DNA of 50,845 nt from CAYPJE01 sp964410945. Its GTDB lineage: Bacteria; Fidelibacterota; Marinisomatia; Marinisomatales; TCS56. The DNA lies in contig CAYPJE010000020.1 in assembly GCA_964410945.1 (NCBI GenBank), positions 1 to 50,845 on the forward strand. Direction: 5' to 3'. This document shows positions 1-8,636 of the stretch, in pieces. Numbering within the stretch: the stretch's first letter is position 1; each line of letters opens with the position of its first letter. A program made the translations under genes and the position numbers. The notes under the pieces were generated by a model that worked only from the letters and a program-made list of their open reading frames with translations, had not been told where the DNA came from and did not search any database.

Positions 1-3000
1 CGCCGCCAAGAGGGCGGTACTGGAGCCAGAGCTCGTCAAAATGACCCTGGTTCAGATCATAGCCCGTCACCACAATATCCAGGGTGTCGTTGTTGTTAAG
101 GTTCAACACCCACTCTCCCGCCGGATCGTACAGCTCAGCCTCCGTACACGGACGGGCGTAGTTTACCGTGAACGGCAGGGTGAAACCGCTGGTTACACCA
201 GCGTAGTTGGATTCACATTCGGGAGCGAATTTTATTTTCAAATCCTGGTATTCATATACATCGCCAGGACCGCGCCAGACCCGGACCTGGGCATACTGGC
301 CTTCCAAGGCATCCAGCACGAATGGGATCGGACCAGTGTAAATCTGTCCGTTGATTTCGATCAGAGCGCCGTGCGGATTGGAAGACTGAACCAGTGACAG
401 AAAATAGGTCCGGCCTTCATCGTTATCATTACGCAACAGGACATTCAACTCCGCCGGATCCTCTGACAGGACATTATTTACCACACTGGGGCCATACCAC
501 TCCATATAGGGTACATCCCGGGGGATCGTAACTACTTCATCCAACTCATTCATCCACTCCTCGTACGGGCAGGAAGAATGTCCCGCAATCACATGGAACA
601 CCGGCGTGCCATAGACCGGGTCATTACCAACACTGACGCTGTAATCATCGCCGAAGTCATCGTCATCAAGGGTGAAGGAGGAGGTATTGGAAACCGTTTG
701 AGTTGAAGTGGAACTCATACCCATATTGAAACCCATAGTGTACTTCTGTGTATTTGAGAGACCGAATCCTTCATTGATCTCAAACCCTACCTCCTGGGCC
801 AGGCTTACATCTATTTCCATGCCCACATTGAGGGTATAGGAATCGGTCACCTCCGAAGTTCGGGATTGGGAGAAAGCACCAGCCCCGCCTTCAAAACTGT
901 AGTTCACTGTATCCTGGGTCAGCCAGCGCAGTGAATCCTCACGGGCCAGGACCTGTTCCCAACGCGATATGTCCTCCAGCTTGGTTGAGTCGGCTTCCGA
1001 AAGCATGGTCAGTTCAGGCAGCAATATCTCTTCAATATACTTGCGGGTGTAGATGAAGGTTGTGGCGAAGCCATCGGGAACAAACATGATCTCCGTGTCC
1101 AGGTAATAGTATGACTGTCCCTGGTTATCCTGCTGGATTCCCAGCACATAGGTTGTTCCATAGAGCAGGTTCAGGGCACCACCCACGAACAAGTCAAGAT
1201 CACCATGGTTACCAGCCACATCAACACCGGTTCCGGTCTGATAGGTACTTTCAGTCGATATACTGATCTGCTGGGAATTAGAACTGGAAAGTGAGAAGGT
1301 TGAAGACAACCCTGCTGTCATCTCATATTTAGCCTCGACTGATAATTCAGTGGAAACACCGAATCCCACTACCGTAGTCAACTTGGTGCCCAGGCTGGCT
1401 TTGGTTTCTGTTTCATAACCCATTGCGGTTCCAACATCAATCTGAAACTCGGTGGACTGGGTCTGACTGCTGATAAACTCAGCGTAACTCTGGTCCCCTG
1501 GCGGCCGCCGCAGGATCAGATAGGGAATATCCGGTGCTACCGTCGTGAAATCCATCTGCTGGGGGACATTGCCAAGCACCACGGCATAATCCACGTCATC
1601 GGCTGTCCTTCCCTGCATATCCTTGGCAATGATTTCGATCTTCTTATGATGTGGCCGTGTACCAGCTGAACTAATATTCGGTTTCCCGGGCATCAATCCA
1701 TAGCGTACGGTACCATCACAGCCAAAGGCCAGTTCTACCGTATCCTCAATTGACTCGGCCATCCAACGGTCACTGATATAATCAAAGATCTGGAATACAC
1801 CGGAATCAACCGGACATTCAGCACCATTGTAATATTGCTCGTAAGCAAAAAACTCCAGTGTATCAGCCTGGTTCTGAATAAAACCATGATGCCCCACAGT
1901 ATTGATGGGGAAATCGCTTATCCGCGTCAAAATCGGTGATCGGTAAACAAATTCCACCGTATCCTCGTCACCCACCCAGGCCGAATCGGCGATAGAGTAG
2001 GAATTTTCCGTATTGATCGTCTTGCCTTCATTAATGAAAAAATCACTCATCGGAATAAGATTTGGTATTGGGGGTACTTCCTCGGGTATCGGGACGGTTG
2101 TATTGATATCAACTGCCAATTGATACGGTTGGGGCGGCAGGTTGGGAAAGACAAAATTCCCGCTGGCATCGGCAATCACTGTCTTGGTGAACTTATTGCT
2201 GGTGGGCACAAGTTGAACCGTAGCAATCCCATACGGTCCCAAGGGATAGCCACAACTGCCACCAGTAACACTGCCGCGTACATTACGGGTTTTCTTATCA
2301 ATAAAATTGGCGGTCTTGTTAGTGACAACATTAGTAAAGGAAAGCAGCTGGGGATCAAAATCAGTTGGCCGGCGTGAATTTTTCTCCGGTTGGACCAGCA
2401 CATCGGCACCCGGTTCAACTTCCACCCGGAAAAATCCATCGGAATCGGTATTGGTCCGGATATCACCATTAACCTTGATCTGGACCCCTTCTTCACCACA
2501 CTGCACCCCTTCGGTATTGTCGGTTTTGAAATAGACAAACCCGGTAATACTCATCAAATTTTCAACCGTGAAATTCTGATTCAAGGCAGTTGGATTGCTC
2601 TCATTCAGGGAAATATCCAGGAAATTGACATTAAATTCATGATAGGCCTTGGTGGGCGTCAGGCGAAACAAGGTACCGCTGCTGCCGTAGTTGATATTAG
2701 GCATGGAGTAATACCCATCATCGTCAGTATAGGCCGTAGCATAAGCCGGTGGCAATGCCTCCGCCCAGGTGTCAACGCTAACCCCGGTCAGGGTCCCATT
2801 ATATGCCTGGTCCACGATATTGGTTACCGTGGAACCCGATCCGAAATCAAAATTCATAGTAACGGTCATCGCGGGATAATTGATTATCTCACCGGTCCGG
2901 TAGTACAGGTAACGATCATAATCCCGGGCCAGGTCTTCAACACTGCGGCTCTCATTCCAAAAAATCAGGTCATCGATATTCCCTCTGAAAAACAGGCCAC

Positions 3001-4066
3001 TGGAATGTTTCCCTACCAGCAGCGGGTCAGCAGCCTGCCAGATACCGGCATGGTTATAGGTGGCCTGACCGGAATTTACCAGGGCCGGTTCACCATTAAT
3101 GAACAACTGATAATCGGCGCTTCCTCCAGCAACGGCTGTTTTGACCAGGGCAATATGGGACCATTCATCAACAGCTACAGTAGCGTCGCTGGTCATTACG
3201 ATTGAGCCATTGGTACGGAACACCAGTTTGCTGTAGCCTGAGTTATCCCACAGACCAATATCCCAGTGGCTGCCTTTGGCAATCAGCGTTTCATCGGCCA
3301 CCCGGTTGGGGCGGATCCAGAATTCTATGGTGGCGTTTTCTAACACCGTATTATCGGTTAATTCGAAAGCATCACCGTCGGGAATGGTCATGAAATCTTC
3401 GCTGCCGTCAAGGTATAGTGAATAGCCCCAGTTGGGGGTCAGCACCAGTTTGACATCGGGTATCTTGGTACCCTGCCGGGAGGTAATATTACCAGAAATG
3501 AACCCGGAGGTTGATGTTTTTCCGATCGCCTGGGCCGGAACCGGGGACAGTCCGAACATATTTTTACCCACCAGTTTGTACTGGTATTCGGTACCAACAT
3601 TCAGGTCATTGGATTCATCGGGGTAATCGGTGTCTTCAATGGGGTAATTATCATAGATCAGCACATCGTCGCGGTAGATATTGTGCTGTTTCGTGGCCGG
3701 TGGTATGTTGGGGTCATAGCTCCATTCCAGATTAATCTTGTCTGGAAAGATATCATATGATGCCGTCAAATCCGGGGTGCCGGGCTGCCGCAGGAGTGAA
3801 GACCAGAAACCAAGTTCGGTCACCAGGCCGGTCCCGCTCATCGTACCGGTAGTGATTAGGGGCTGACCCACCAGTACGGTCATTTGTCCTGACTGCCGTT
3901 CCTCACCCTGGACAGCCGGGGCCAGGTATCCTGACATATGTCCAGACCCGCCACTGACCACGGTAACTTCGGTAGTATAGGTCTGTGCATTCACCAGATT
4001 CACAAACAGCAGGAGTAAAACCAGTCCGTAAATCGGGGGAATTATTTTTAAATATTTTTTAACCAT
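1..4066 (-). CDS. Giant secreted LamG/Fn3/CarboxypepD-reg multidomain protein (C-terminus off window)
   Basis: The minus strand is open from an ATG at 4066 to the left edge, about 1,355 residues, with no stop in the window. The start follows a GGAGGC ribosome site. Residues 1-27 form a signal peptide ending VNAQ. An Fn3-like segment lies near residues 100-180. A LamG/concanavalin-A-like domain lies near 214-380, with the usual 'ATIEFWIRP' and 'DEWSHIALV' signatures and a 'GNIDDLIFW' end. Carboxypeptidase-regulatory-like beta sandwiches follow near 505-565 and 593-655. The remainder is long, Ser/Thr/Gln-rich and beta-rich, without a fold I recognise. It is an exported adhesin or surface-matrix protein by architecture. 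Any C-terminal sorting domain would lie outside the window. It sits 46 nt downstream of the S74 gene and is probably co-transcribed with it. Confidence 0.85.
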   Translation of the reverse strand, partial: MVKKYLKIIPPIYGLVLLLLFVNLVNAQTYTTEVTVVSGGSGHMSGYLAPAVQGEERQSGQMTVLVGQPLITTGTMSGTGLVTELGFWSSLLRQPGTPDLTASYDIFPDKINLEWSYDPNIPPATKQHNIYRDDVLIYDNYPIEDTDYPDESNDLNVGTEYQYKLVGKNMFGLSPVPAQAIGKTSTSGFISGNITSRQGTKIPDVKLVLTPNWGYSLYLDGSEDFMTIPDGDAFELTDNTVLENATIEFWIRPNRVADETLIAKGSHWDIGLWDNSGYSKLVFRTNGSIVMTSDATVAVDEWSHIALVKTAVAGGSADYQLFINGEPALVNSGQATYNHAGIWQAADPLLVGKHSSGLFFRGNIDDLIFWNESRSVEDLARDYDRYLYYRTGEIINYPAMTVTMNFDFGSGSTVTNIVDQAYNGTLTGVSVDTWAEALPPAYATAYTDDDGYYSMPNINYGSSGTLFRLTPTKAYHEFNVNFLDISLNESNPTALNQNFTVENLMSITGFVYFKTDNTEGVQCGEEGVQIKVNGDIRTNTDSDGFFRVEVEPGADVLVQPEKNSRRPTDFDPQLLSFTNVVTNKTANFIDKKTRNVRGSVTGGSCGYPLGPYGIATVQLVPTSNKFTKTVIADASGNFVFPNLPPQPYQLAVDINTTVPIPEEVPPIPNLIPMSDFFINEGKTINTENSYSIADSAWVGDEDTVEFVYRSPILTRISDFPINTVGHHGFIQNQADTLEFFAYEQYYNGAECPVDSGVFQIFDYISDRWMAESIEDTVELAFGCDGTVRYGLMPGKPNISSAGTRPHHKKIEIIAKDMQGRTADDVDYAVVLGNVPQQMDFTTVAPDIPYLILRRPPGDQSYAEFISSQTQSTEFQIDVGTAMGYETETKASLGTKLTTVVGFGVSTELSVEAKYEMTAGLSSTFSLSSSNSQQISISTESTYQTGTGVDVAGNHGDLDLFVGGALNLLYGTTYVLGIQQDNQGQSYYYLDTEIMFVPDGFATTFIYTRKYIEEILLPELTMLSEADSTKLEDISRWEQVLAREDSLRWLTQDTVNYSFEGGAGAFSQSRTSEVTDSYTLNVGMEIDVSLAQEVGFEINEGFGLSNTQKYTMGFNMGMSSTSTQTVSNTSSFTLDDDDFGDDYSVSVGNDPVYGTPVFHVIAGHSSCPYEEWMNELDEVVTIPRDVPYMEWYGPSVVNNVLSEDPAELNVLLRNDNDEGRTYFLSLVQSSNPHGALIEINGQIYTGPIPFVLDALEGQYAQVRVWRGPGDVYEYQDLKIKFAPECESNYAGVTSGFTLPFTVNYARPCTEAELYDPAGEWVLNLNNNDTLDIVVTGYDLNQGHFDELWLQYRPLGG

Positions 4067-4112
4067 TGCAAGCCTCCATAATCAGGAAATTATTGAATTC
4101 AATTAAGCTCCG

Positions 4113-5597
4113 TTATTTCCTGAGTGAGGCTTCCAGCTGAGTAAGTCTTTCCTTTAAATTATCTATCTCAGATTGCTGTGTTTCAATTATCTTCTGCTGA
4201 TCCTGAATGGCCGCAATGGCTACTGCTGACAGGGCACCATATTCGATAGCTAACAGACCGTCCTCAGCTTCAGTTACAGCTTCTGGTACTACCTGCTGAA
4301 CATCGTTAGCCACAAATCCGATTCGTGGGATACCTAATCTGTTTTTCATCTCAAACTCAACCGGTTTCAATTGCAGAGCCTTCATCAATCCATTGGTAAT
4401 ATTTACCACATTTGACTTCAAGCGGATATCAGACCAGGTATGGCAACCACCGATGGCAAAAAAGCCGCCATCTTTGTTTATATGAGCTAATTGTGTGTAA
4501 CTACCAGGATCGCCTTGTGAACTAAGTTTGCGGAAATAGAGTGTTCCTTCATTGTTAGCTCCCCAGTCAATTACCGCATCCTTGGAATTATATATCAGAT
4601 GTGTTCCATCAAAACGAATATTGCCATTCACATCAAGTTTTGCGCCGGGACTGGTTGTACCAATCCCCACGTTTCCGCCACCATCGAAGGTCATGATCTC
4701 GGTCTTATGGCTGGCATCCGGAATGGAAAATTCATCGGCACTCCAATCCACTCTACCGGCCCGCAGATGCATTTTACTTTGTTGCGTTGCTGGAGTCGCC
4801 TCGATATCAAACAGGAATTTCGTATTATAACTGGCGTCGCTCTGGTGCTGGTTCATACCCATCAACAAATATGTATACGTTCCAGTATGGCTGTAACTTA
4901 TGGACTTGCTAATATAAGCTGCTCCATCATGCACCATCAATTTGGATCGCGGATCGGTGGTTCCTATACCAACATTGGAGGAAGCAAACAGATCTCCCTC
5001 AACCTTTAACTGGCCATTGCCGTCCCACGATTTACTTACAATCACACCGTCCTTATTTAGCAAATAAAGTAATTCACTACCGGTTATATGCAACCGGCCT
5101 AATCCTTCAATTTGCTGGGCTGAGCCGATATACAGGTGTCCGGCAAAATTGGAATTACCGATTACCTCAAGGGCTTGGGTTGGCGTGGTGGTACCTATTC
5201 CTACATTTCCCGATTGTGGGAAAACATTATCCACACCTGAAACACTGGCAATGGCATACGGCGAAAGGGCTAATTGGGTGCGCGGTGCCATCTCCTCCGC
5301 ATCCTCAACCGAGATTCCCAGCCAGTAGTTGATATTGTAATCCAGTCCATCAAGACTGTTTACACTGCCCAGCAGGGCGTTATACACGCCATTCACAACT
5401 TCAATCTGCTGGGTCTCATTCCAGACTGATGAACCCCCTTCTGAAACAGCATACAGTTGGAAGGTGAAGTTCTTCAGGCCATCGGCCACTGAAGTACCGG
5501 TATCATCCCTTAGAACACCCTGGATACTCAAGGTTTGTCCAACCAGAGTGGAAACTAGAATCATTAGAATACTGATTAGTACAATGAATTGACGCAT
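4113..5597 (-). CDS. Tail-fibre-like secreted protein with C-terminal S74 chaperone domain
   Basis: This 494-residue protein has a signal peptide (hydrophobic residues 4-20, ending VGQ) and a strong AAGGAGG ribosome site. The N-terminal ~100 residues are a beta domain seen in many FCB secreted proteins ('IQGVLRDDTG', 'LSPYAIA'). The middle carries three 'VGIGTT-x-P' motifs, which mark trimeric tail-fibre-like repeats. From about residue 388 the S74 intramolecular chaperone domain begins at 'SDIRLKS', with Ser and Lys five residues apart as in the endosialidase autoprocessing dyad. The protein ends in a coiled coil ('QSEIDNLKERLTQLE'). In known S74 proteins this C-terminal domain assists trimer folding and is then self-cleaved. 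The host gene here is not in a visible prophage, so a cell-surface fibre is the likelier role. Confidence 0.85.
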   Translation of the reverse strand: MRQFIVLISILMILVSTLVGQTLSIQGVLRDDTGTSVADGLKNFTFQLYAVSEGGSSVWNETQQIEVVNGVYNALLGSVNSLDGLDYNINYWLGISVEDAEEMAPRTQLALSPYAIASVSGVDNVFPQSGNVGIGTTTPTQALEVIGNSNFAGHLYIGSAQQIEGLGRLHITGSELLYLLNKDGVIVSKSWDGNGQLKVEGDLFASSNVGIGTTDPRSKLMVHDGAAYISKSISYSHTGTYTYLLMGMNQHQSDASYNTKFLFDIEATPATQQSKMHLRAGRVDWSADEFSIPDASHKTEIMTFDGGGNVGIGTTSPGAKLDVNGNIRFDGTHLIYNSKDAVIDWGANNEGTLYFRKLSSQGDPGSYTQLAHINKDGGFFAIGGCHTWSDIRLKSNVVNITNGLMKALQLKPVEFEMKNRLGIPRIGFVANDVQQVVPEAVTEAEDGLLAIEYGALSAVAIAAIQDQQKIIETQQSEIDNLKERLTQLEASLRK

Positions 5598-6010
5598 GAC
5601 AGCCTCCTTGGTAGCTTTATGCCTGATTTACTGATAATTTTATGAGGGGAAAAATTGCGGAGAATGAGTGAATACTGGAATCCGATAAGAATAATTAAAA
5701 GACCGACCGGTCGTAAGAATAATAATTACAGTACTTGAATCAGCCCTCATTCAGGTTAATCCCATTTGAATGTTGCCCAATCACTACTCCACCAATTGGT
5801 GCTTTTAATTTGGTTCTAAATCAGTTAATAATCAATTCTTTTAGTAAATTAATTGATCCGCCGGGCACACCGTATGCGAACACAGCTTTTAATAACGGCT
5901 AAAGCTGCTTGAAGGACTGGTGATTGTGGTTATGTCCCCAATGTGTATTCATCGGGACGTGGTTTTGTGCAGACCGGGAAAATGGTATGTGTAAAATAAA
6001 GAATATCTAT
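5598..6010. other. 413-nt intergenic region between the S74 gene and pgsW
   Basis: No convincing gene is visible. The region should hold the promoter of the S74 gene, which reads leftward with AAGGAGG just before its start. It also holds the 3' end of the pgs operon transcript. A 7-bp inverted repeat (5883-5889 with 5901-5907) lies beyond the pgsW stop but lacks a following U-run on the minus strand, so it is at best a weak terminator. A TetR-type palindrome lies at 5704-5713. Confidence 0.5.
5704..5713. promoter_or_regulatory. Candidate TetR-type operator (CGACCGGTCG palindrome)
   Basis: A perfect 10-bp palindrome sits in a longer imperfect one (GACCGACC/GGTCGTAA). It resembles operators of several TetR-family repressors built on ACCGACCGGT. 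It lies about 107 bp upstream of the S74 gene start, a sensible place for control of the S74-LamG unit. No TetR gene is in the window, so the regulator is unknown. Confidence 0.35.
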
Positions 6011-7075
6011 TTATCGAATATTGTTTTTACCGCATCTCCCAATCCACCATACTCCCAGAACGAGCAGGATAATAAACAGGACCAACAGTCCTTTTCTGAA
6101 CCGATAATTGTTGTATAGCAACTCAGGTTTGTCCCCCATTGTATTCAACGGATGTTTAATACCGTACTGCAATGCCAGCTCGCGGATATTCAACAACTGA
6201 ATAACCGGCACACCAGCAGCAATAAACTCCTGAATCAAACCACGCCTGTCATGTTCGCATGATGGGAGCGTCTGGTTCAGACCGGGTGGAATCATCAGGG
6301 AATGACTGCACGACCCCAGACTGGACTGATTGCCACCGATATTTATCAATACATCGATTTCATTCTTACGCAGCAGGTGAAATTTATGGGTCACTGATTC
6401 CATCAATGATTGCGGGACATAAGGCACAATATTGTAACTGTCCAGAGTCGAATCCAGGATTGTGAGTCCGGCAGAGTAGATTGAACTTCCATTGTCATCT
6501 TCACCACCGTAGGTAACCAGGTCGGAAGTGTACTGTAGCCCACCTCGTTTCACCAGCCAGCGTTCATAATCGATCCACAGAGCACCAGCCTGGTTGGCTC
6601 CATATGATGAGGCCCCCAGCGAACTGATCAGCTTAACTTCCAATCCTAGCGTTTGCAGGGCCGCCAAAGTGGATATTCCCACCGCCGGGAATGATCCACT
6701 GAGCATAATCCCCACCCGTCCGGCAGATGGTATACCCGCTGTATGCAGTAACCGTACTACCAAGGCTGCAAATTCGGGATTGGTGGATAGTTCCTTGGCA
6801 GCAGGCGACCCAAGTGTCGTTGTTACCTGGGTGAATTCATTTCCCAACAGATGGGGATGTGGTATACCCGAATCCAATTCGTTTTTGATCCCACGTTTCT
6901 GTTTCTCCTGATCTACCAGTGACATCCAGTGATCGGCCAGGTCGCGAGCTTGCTCCATCTGCCTGGCATCAGGCCTTTCGGTACGCACCATAATAATTCT
7001 TTCCGGGACAACAAGGATCACCGACGCCAGCAACAGAACCACCAGCAGCCTGATATCACGGGGAACTCTTTTCAT
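6011..7075 (-). CDS. pgsW: Poly-gamma-glutamate system protein PgsW
   Basis: This 354-residue protein has a transmembrane anchor near residues 8-28, a long extracytoplasmic segment, and a second transmembrane helix near 328-346 followed by a basic tail. The sequence ('MLSGSFPAVGIS', 'SSLGASSYGANQ', 'DVLINIGGNQSSLG') matches what I know of the family annotated 'poly-gamma-glutamate system protein', found beside PgsB and PgsC in bacteria that lack a standard CapA. Its biochemical role is not established. Its start overlaps the pgsC stop as TGATG, so translation is coupled. It is the last gene of the fourteen-gene operon. No capA/pgsA homologue is visible nearby, so PgsW may take that place in export or assembly (inference). 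Confidence 0.8.
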   Translation of the reverse strand: MKRVPRDIRLLVVLLLASVILVVPERIIMVRTERPDARQMEQARDLADHWMSLVDQEKQKRGIKNELDSGIPHPHLLGNEFTQVTTTLGSPAAKELSTNPEFAALVVRLLHTAGIPSAGRVGIMLSGSFPAVGISTLAALQTLGLEVKLISSLGASSYGANQAGALWIDYERWLVKRGGLQYTSDLVTYGGEDDNGSSIYSAGLTILDSTLDSYNIVPYVPQSLMESVTHKFHLLRKNEIDVLINIGGNQSSLGSCSHSLMIPPGLNQTLPSCEHDRRGLIQEFIAAGVPVIQLLNIRELALQYGIKHPLNTMGDKPELLYNNYRFRKGLLVLFIILLVLGVWWIGRCGKNNIR

Positions 7076-7503
7076 CAGGTAACAAGTAACAGGATTAAAT
7101 AAACAAAAGTCATGACAATGCCCAGACTGGCCAGGGTTGGCAGCAGTTTCTGGCGAACCATTTCAGCGGCAATCAAACCGGGAACCAGGTAACCGATGGA
7201 ATGGATGGCGTTTGGCACATATGAACCGAACCCCAGGAAACGGTTGATCAGCAAACCATAAGAAAAACCCAGTACCAGGGCCAGCAACAACCGGCGGCGG
7301 CCATACAGAAGCAAATAGGGCATTGACAGCTTCAACGTGCCCCAGGTAAGTATGGCTACAACCAGGGTCACAACAATATGTTGCGGCTCCCGGATATACA
7401 GTGCCAGATAGGCCGGGGCTATTACTCCACCGGGGGTTAAACCGACAATCTCATAGTAAATAAATCCGATGATCAATGCGATGAAAAACGCTTCCGCAAC
7501 CAT
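7075..7503 (-). CDS. pgsC: Poly-gamma-glutamate biosynthesis membrane protein PgsC/CapC
   Basis: This is a 142-residue, almost entirely hydrophobic protein with four or five predicted membrane helices. The family is usually about 150 residues, so it is full length. The N-terminus 'FIYYEIVGLTPGGVIAPAYLALY' is characteristic of PgsC/CapC. In Bacillus PgsC forms the membrane-bound polymerase with PgsB, joining glutamates through gamma-amide bonds. The ATG overlaps the pgsB stop (TGATG) and its own stop overlaps pgsW in the same manner, which implies fixed stoichiometry by coupled translation. Confidence 0.88.
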   Translation of the reverse strand: MVAEAFFIALIIGFIYYEIVGLTPGGVIAPAYLALYIREPQHIVVTLVVAILTWGTLKLSMPYLLLYGRRRLLLALVLGFSYGLLINRFLGFGSYVPNAIHSIGYLVPGLIAAEMVRQKLLPTLASLGIVMTFVYLILLLVT

Positions 7504-8636
7504 CAGCTCACCCCTGTGCGTGTAATGATTTCATTCCAGGTTTCCAGTCCACCGGCACCGGTATTTCCAAAACTGTAAACTGCGGTGGGTGCCTGCTGCC
7601 AATCCAAGGGTACCTGTGCCCGATCCCAGACCTGGATCTTTTTATTTGGCACACCACATTTTCTTAACTCTTGTCTGGCCGGCCAGGTATGGCTTCCGGA
7701 TATATAAATTTCATTGATACCTCGTAATCTGCCAATCCACCGGGCAAATTGGAGTGTCCGTAACGGACGGTCGTTTCTGGTATGTAACAGGATATTTTCC
7801 TGTTCCCCGTTTGCTCTCCAATGATCAAGAAAGTGTCGCGCTGTAATAGTGTCGTTAACGGCCAGACCGTTCACCAGGCGCAGCTGGCCGATGGTGGTAC
7901 AAACATTAATACCGGTGTCAGCATATTCCGCCAATATCCCTTTGAGGGCAACTGCCCGGTCAACACCAGCCATTTCACATACTTTCACTGCCAGTTCCAG
8001 GTTGGCCGGAAACACCCCAAATGGTAGTTCCATATCATTCAATTCATCCGGCTTTGTCACCTCACATCCGCGACGGGCCAGTAAATCCATTATCACTGGT
8101 GCTGGGTCATGGTCCGCCACCACCACCTTCGCTCCCCGGGGAACAGCCTCACAAACGGCGGTTGCATATTCACTCAGATCGCCCCCGAATACTTCCCGAT
8201 GGTCATCCAGGATATTAGTAATTACATATATTTGCGGCGCAACGATACGGCTGTCAATTTTTTGCAGTTCAGGATTGACCGCCATGCATTCGGCCACTAA
8301 ACAATCAGCCTTGATTTGTGTGGCTTTTCTGACAATCGACAGTTGTTCCTGCACCCGGGGTTTTCCGAAACGGCGGATTGGTTCCATGGAACCATCAGGT
8401 AAAAGACAGACCGGGCTGATACCGGTTATTTTACCGAGCGGCCGGTGACCGGCCGCTCGGAGTCCGGCTACAATATATCGAACTACACTGGATTTTCCCC
8501 GCGTTCCATTCACTGATATCCGCAGGGGGATTCGTCCAATCCATCGCTGATGTACATATTTTTCAGCAGCCAGGACTGCAATAATCAACAAGGGCAGGAT
8601 CAGAACAAAAGTCATGATCCGGTTACTGGAAATCAA
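7503..8636 (-). CDS. pgsB: Poly-gamma-glutamate synthase PgsB/CapB (Mur-ligase-like)
   Basis: This 377-residue protein is close to the ~393 of Bacillus PgsB. An N-terminal membrane helix (residues 8-24) is followed by a Mur-ligase-type P-loop 'NGTRGKSS' at 43-50. Further family features are 'VAECMAVNPELQ' and 'TNILDDHREVFG'. The known reaction is ATP-dependent gamma-amide elongation through a glutamyl phosphate; that the substrate here is glutamate is inferred. The likely start is a TTG overlapping the stop of the upstream dehydrogenase (TTGA); the ATG eight codons in is an alternative. A perfect 12-bp inverted repeat lies inside the gene just after the P-loop codons. Confidence 0.88.
   Translation of the reverse strand: MISSNRIMTFVLILPLLIIAVLAAEKYVHQRWIGRIPLRISVNGTRGKSSVVRYIVAGLRAAGHRPLGKITGISPVCLLPDGSMEPIRRFGKPRVQEQLSIVRKATQIKADCLVAECMAVNPELQKIDSRIVAPQIYVITNILDDHREVFGGDLSEYATAVCEAVPRGAKVVVADHDPAPVIMDLLARRGCEVTKPDELNDMELPFGVFPANLELAVKVCEMAGVDRAVALKGILAEYADTGINVCTTIGQLRLVNGLAVNDTITARHFLDHWRANGEQENILLHTRNDRPLRTLQFARWIGRLRGINEIYISGSHTWPARQELRKCGVPNKKIQVWDRAQVPLDWQQAPTAVYSFGNTGAGGLETWNEIITRTGVS
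8434..8460. repeat. Perfect 12-bp inverted repeat inside pgsB
   Basis: The arms CCGAGCGGCCGG (8434-8445) and CCGGCCGCTCGG (8449-8460) are separated by three bases. The pair is GC-rich and would form a very stable hairpin in the pgsB mRNA, about 60 codons from the start. It encodes ordinary residues of the region after the P-loop (…LRAAGHRPLG…). Confidence 0.8.

Noticed and set aside
2390..3205. 271-codon plus-strand frame
   Set aside because: It lies antisense within the continuous LamG coding frame, with low-complexity translation, no ribosome site and no recognisable motif; it is a shadow.
5883..5907. Hairpin as terminator of the pgs operon
   Set aside because: The stem is only 7 bp with an 11-base loop and no U-run on the minus strand.
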